DNA of 6,010 nucleotides from the NCBI GenBank assembly GCA_964470965.1, contig CAYYIS010000107.1, positions 1 through 6,010 on the forward strand. The letters are read 5' to 3'. Shown here piece after piece: positions 5,173 through 6,010 of the stretch. A program made the position numbers and the translations under genes. How positions within the stretch are numbered: position 1 is the first letter of the stretch; the number at the start of each line of letters is the position of its first letter. The notes beneath the pieces were generated by a model. The model was not told where the DNA came from, did not search any database, and saw only the letters and a list, made by a program, of their open reading frames with translations. This DNA comes from CAYYIS01 sp964470965. Lineage in GTDB: Bacteria > JAAXHH01 > JABIQT01.

Positions 5173-5615
5173 TACCGCGATGTTGCCGGGTACAGGGGCG
5201 AGCTGTGGTAGTGATCGCGCTTCCACCTGTCCCCCTGTTTCACCCATATCATGGTACTCCGAACCCTTTCCGCTGTTCCGGCGATCGGGGTTGAATTGTT
5301 GAAAACCAGATAACCTGTTGTATAGGCCACATTCCCGAACACCTTGACGTCAAGATGCTGCACCGTAACCGAGAACGACGGGGAGAATTGTTCGAAATTG
5401 GCTTTCATCGTTTCCCTGTCGTTATTAAACGGCGCCAGCATGGGGCCGGCAAGTGCTCCGCCGAACATCGTACCGTCTTTCGTGTGGGCGTCAATCCAGC
5501 CATCCACATCCTGGTTTTCGATGGCCGTAAACATGGCCATGACAGCCGCCCTGACATCATCCTCGTCATTGGCCAGAGCAAAATTGGGGATAGCGACGAC
5601 AGCCGCCAGCATCAA
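5172..5615 (-). CDS. exported NTF2/SnoaL-like protein with a damaged start
   Basis: The frame encodes an NTF2/SnoaL-like domain. It has a first helix DVRAAVMAMFTAIENQDVDGWIDAHTKDGTMFGG, a central part (SVTVQHLDVKVFGNVAYTTGYLVF), and the diagnostic ending RSTMIWVKQGDRWKRDHYHSSPLYP. The N terminus is a signal peptide ending in FALA before NDEDD. The first usual start codon is TTG at 5613-5615 (ATG next to it), but starting there leaves a signal peptide without its basic end and without a ribosome-binding site. The frame stays open upstream through I-K-R-L-I-V-L to a TAG at 5637-5639. AAGGAG at 5645-5640 sits exactly 6 bases from ATC 5633-5631, where MKRLIVLM would be expected. The original start was probably ATG there; it is now ATC, by mutation, sequencing error or rare initiation. 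Coding and family are confident; the start is open. Confidence 0.85.
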   Translation of the reverse strand: MMLAAVVAIPNFALANDEDDVRAAVMAMFTAIENQDVDGWIDAHTKDGTMFGGALAGPMLAPFNNDRETMKANFEQFSPSFSVTVQHLDVKVFGNVAYTTGYLVFNNSTPIAGTAERVRSTMIWVKQGDRWKRDHYHSSPLYPATSR

Positions 5616-5630
5616 TACAATAAGCCGTTT

Positions 5631-5645
5631 GATGATCTACTCCTT
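5631..5645 (-). promoter_or_regulatory. strong ribosome-binding site facing an ATC codon
   Basis: On the minus strand AAGGAG (5645-5640), TAGATC, then ATC AAA CGG. The spacing is ideal for initiation at ATC (5633-5631), and the following Lys-Arg plus hydrophobic run completes a normal signal peptide. This decides where translation of the 5172 gene ought to begin. Confidence 0.6.
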
Positions 5646-5964
5646 ATCCGGGAAGGTGTGATTACTGGACATGGGTAATCGATCAGGGTGAGCCCTTCGG
5701 ACATTCAGTAAGATTGGCGCCGTACCCTGGTATCCGATTTCGATTAAAATTACGGTGCAAGCGGCACCGAAAACCCGTGTTCGCAATGATGATGAGATCC
5801 TTTCGCTCGGATGAGAAAAGGATTGAAAGAGAAGGCAGCTGGATACCGCAATAATACAAGCCAGTCCGCCCATTTCGGCGGATTACATCGATTGAATCAT
5901 CCGAATTGGGCGGATAAATTGGGTAATTGGCCAAAAAGACCTGGTGGGATCGTACATTTCAGGC
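5646..5964. other. intergenic stretch with inverted repeats, no convincing gene
   Basis: Two short open frames on the minus strand (5637-5873 and 5683-5934) overlap each other, lack good ribosome-binding sites and show no family features, so I treat the region as non-coding. It contains GATTAC/GTAATC (5660-5665, 5675-5680), just upstream of the next gene's ribosome-binding site. It also holds ATCCTTT/AAAGGAT (5797-5803, 5817-5823), TTGGCCAA (5927-5934), and a large inverted repeat listed separately. These are candidate operators or leader structures. Confidence 0.45.
5865..5914. repeat. 14-bp inverted repeat (one mismatch), hairpin or operator
   Basis: TCCGCCCATTTCGG (5865-5878) and CCGAATTGGGCGGA (5901-5914) pair with a single T-T mismatch around a 22-base loop. 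The loop can itself pair GATT with AATC. No T-run follows on either strand, so it is not a standard terminator. It lies between the FlgD-Ig-tailed gene and the damaged-start gene. Confidence 0.65.
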
Positions 5965-5984
5965 AAAACAGGTCCGTCCGGACC
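5965..5984 (-). terminator. intrinsic terminator overlapping the gene end
   Basis: Immediately after the TAG stop (5987-5985) the minus strand reads GGTCC-GGAC-GGACC followed by TGTTTT (5970-5965). This is a compact 5-bp, tetraloop, U-tract terminator. A decayed version (GTCCGGAC, CCTGTTTAG) lies inside the read-through end of copy A at 1581-1597. Confidence 0.6.
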
Positions 5985-6010
5985 CTATTTCAGCAGCGTC
6001 ATCCTCTTCG
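5985..6010 (-). CDS. C-terminal end of a FlgD-Ig / sorting-tail protein (partial)
   Basis: Only the last codons are inside the window: K-R-M-T-L-L-K then TAG at 5987-5985. This is the classic ending of FlgD-Ig-like or type IX-like C-terminal domains (TKRMxLLK), which close large secreted or surface proteins in FCB-group bacteria. A terminator directly follows the stop codon, as expected for a real gene end. The rest of the gene lies beyond position 6010. Seven residues make this motif-based, but the copies at 1581 and 4188 support it. Confidence 0.5.

Noticed and set aside
5637..5934. Two overlapping minus-strand open frames (78 and 83 codons), one with a hydrophobic start
   Set aside because: They overlap in different frames, have no good ribosome-binding site, no recognisable family and span the large inverted repeat; better treated as intergenic.

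Overview
The window looks like a gene-poor, repeat- and remnant-rich stretch of a bacterial chromosome. Every credible gene lies on the minus strand, so transcription runs from position 6010 towards 1. Clues to the organism are a C-terminal tail of the FlgD-Ig / type IX-like sorting kind (ending ...KRMTLLK-stop), a PhyH-type dioxygenase, ankyrin repeats, a fragment resembling an NHL repeat, and several exported NTF2/SnoaL-like proteins. Together these suggest an uncultured member of the FCB group, for example Latescibacterota or a relative. That is inference only: the window holds no rRNA or marker gene.

Layout in the direction of transcription. (1) 6010-5985 holds the last seven codons and stop of a FlgD-Ig-tailed protein, with an intrinsic terminator overlapping its end. 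(2) 5984-5634 is non-coding and carries a 14-bp inverted repeat. (3) 5633-5172 encodes an exported NTF2/SnoaL-like protein whose natural start codon seems to have become ATC. (4) 5171-4813 holds a weak tail remnant and a good sigma70-like promoter. (5) 4812-4330 encodes a second exported NTF2-like protein, flanked by a perfect 16-bp inverted repeat. (6) 4250-4188 is another FlgD-Ig tail remnant. (7) 4085-3591 encodes an AT-rich lipoprotein of the same fold class. (8) About 3509-3230 is a decayed, internally deleted copy of the ankyrin gene. (9) 3162-3092 can fold as a tRNA-like cloverleaf. (10) 2913-2101 is a PhyH-family Fe(II)/2-oxoglutarate dioxygenase. It is followed two bases later by a TPR protein (2098 on) whose 3' part is out of frame and runs into a third FlgD-Ig tail remnant (ends 1581). 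(11) About 1337-1158 is a 5' fragment resembling an NHL-repeat protein. (12) 1109-147 is an intact ankyrin-repeat protein with about nine repeats.

No clear metabolic pathway links these genes. The common threads are export (Sec signals, a lipobox, sorting tails) and protein-interaction repeats. The main biological signal is structural: recurring gene tails, paired inverted repeats, a repeat-mediated deletion and lost start or stop codons suggest a recombining, partly decaying accessory region. I found no transposase, integrase, CRISPR array or toxin-antitoxin pair.
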